The notes under the pieces are model-generated. The model was not told where the DNA came from, did no database searches, and saw only the letters and a list, made by a program, of their open reading frames with translations. The translations under genes and the position numbers were made by a program. A stretch of DNA of 64,000 nt from 13-2-20CM-66-19 sp963760225 (GTDB taxonomy: Bacteria > Pseudomonadota > Gammaproteobacteria > Steroidobacterales > Steroidobacteraceae): assembly GCA_963760225.1 (NCBI GenBank), contig CAVXCD010000003.1:558001-622000 (forward strand), in the 5' to 3' direction. Position 1 is the first letter of the stretch; each line of letters begins with the position of its first letter. Below, one piece after another: positions 63,414 through 64,000 of the stretch.

Positions 63414-64000
63414 ATGCACTGCCCGTTCTGCGGCCACGAGGAGACCAAGGTGAACGATTCGCGCCTTGCGGGCGAGGGGCGTCAGATCCGCCGCCGGCGC
63501 GAGTGTCTCAAGTGCGGCGAGCGCTTCACGACCTTCGAGACCGCAGAACTGCTGATGCCGCTGGTCATCAAGGGCGACCGCGGCCGCGAGAGCTTCGACG
63601 AGCACAAGCTGCGCACCGGCATGGAGAAGGCGCTGGAGAAGCGCCCGGTCGCGCGCGAGCAGATCGACGAAGCCCTCAGCCGCATCGTCCACAAGGTGCG
63701 CAGCCTCGGCGATCGCGAGGTCTCCGCGCGCGCCATCGGCGAGCTGGTGATGGAGGAGCTGCGCCACCTCGACGAGGTGGCGTACGTGCGCTTCGCCTCC
63801 GTGTACCGGCAGTTCGAGGACGTCGAGGCGTTCCACGAGGAAATCCAGCGTCTGCGCGATGCGCGCAGCCAGCCGCGCGGCGCGCCGCACCTGGCGCATC
63901 CGGCGCGCAAGCGCGCCGCGGCGCGTGCCGCGAGCCGCGATCAGCTGCCGCTGTTGCCGGCGGACCCGGCGGCCAACGACGCGGAGCCGGGCGAAGGCAG
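63414..64000 (+). CDS. nrdR: Transcriptional repressor NrdR, 3' end outside window
   Basis: Starts at ATG 63414; 195 residues are visible without a stop. N-terminal zinc ribbon (MHCPFCGHEETKVNDSR, LKCGERFTTFET) and ATP-cone domain (VIKGDRGRESFDEHKLRTGM, VRSLGDREVSARAIGELVME, YVRFASVYRQFEDVEAF). NrdR binds NrdR-boxes of ribonucleotide reductase genes and senses (d)ATP. The standard protein ends near residue 150; here a Pro/Ala/Arg-rich tail of at least 40 residues follows. ribD usually comes next but lies outside. Confidence 0.95.
   Translation, partial: MHCPFCGHEETKVNDSRLAGEGRQIRRRRECLKCGERFTTFETAELLMPLVIKGDRGRESFDEHKLRTGMEKALEKRPVAREQIDEALSRIVHKVRSLGDREVSARAIGELVMEELRHLDEVAYVRFASVYRQFEDVEAFHEEIQRLRDARSQPRGAPHLAHPARKRAAARAASRDQLPLLPADPAANDAEPGEG

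Overview
This 64 kb window is GC-rich chromosomal DNA of a gammaproteobacterium. The evidence is gene order: queA-tgt-yajC-secD-secF, xerD-dsbC, suhB/trmJ/iscS, ndk-rlmN-pilF-rodZ-hisS-yfgM-bamB-der, guaA-guaB/xseA, tadA-mltF/purL and glyA-nrdR are all Escherichia coli-like neighbourhoods. The base composition and the accessory genes (fused isobutyryl-CoA mutase, GloVer-repeat lipoprotein, orphan TagH) suggest a lineage near Xanthomonadales/Nevskiales/Steroidobacter. That placement is an inference, not a demonstrated assignment.

Layout. 0-5.5 kb: a short-chain acyl-CoA module, tetR-thiolase divergent from icmF, with inverted repeats between them. 5.5-9.3 kb: plsC, xerD, dsbC, fdxA and a Nudix hydrolase. 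9.3-9.6 kb: a tRNA-Leu(CAA) gene interrupted in its anticodon loop by a 236-nt group I intron resembling the Azoarcus tRNA-Ile intron. 9.7-11.8 kb: ECF sigma factor, single-TM partner and two-PDZ periplasmic protein. 11.9-17.2 kb: queA-tgt-yajC-secDF. 17.3-22.3 kb: amino-acid permease, suhB, then trmJ-iscS-iscA, where iscS carries a C-terminal IscU-like domain. 22.5-30.4 kb: the ndk to der cluster (no ispG).

30.4-40.6 kb is accessory: mostly secreted or membrane proteins of uncertain role (seven-repeat lipoprotein, secreted amidohydrolase, SnoaL-like protein, M50 and CPBP membrane proteases, a Tat-exported FAH-fold protein, a second lipoprotein). 40.1-49.5 kb returns to housekeeping: guaAB, xseA, an M23 peptidase, tadA, mltF, tRNA-Ser(CGA), plus an orphan type VI secretion FHA protein. 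49.7-56.5 kb: DUF1820 protein, purL, and a TIR-TPR gene that appears inserted, because the last 61 bp of purL is duplicated on its far side. 56.7-64 kb: mprF, ettA, an AcuC-like deacetylase, glyA and the start of nrdR.

Three housekeeping genes (tgt, rlmN, der) are each broken by a single extra base. All three frames are otherwise intact to the expected C-terminus, so sequencing or assembly error is the simplest reading. The most interesting items are the tRNA-Leu group I intron with a C rather than U before its 5' splice site, the purL-tail duplication bracketing a TIR gene, and the IscS-IscU-like fusion.
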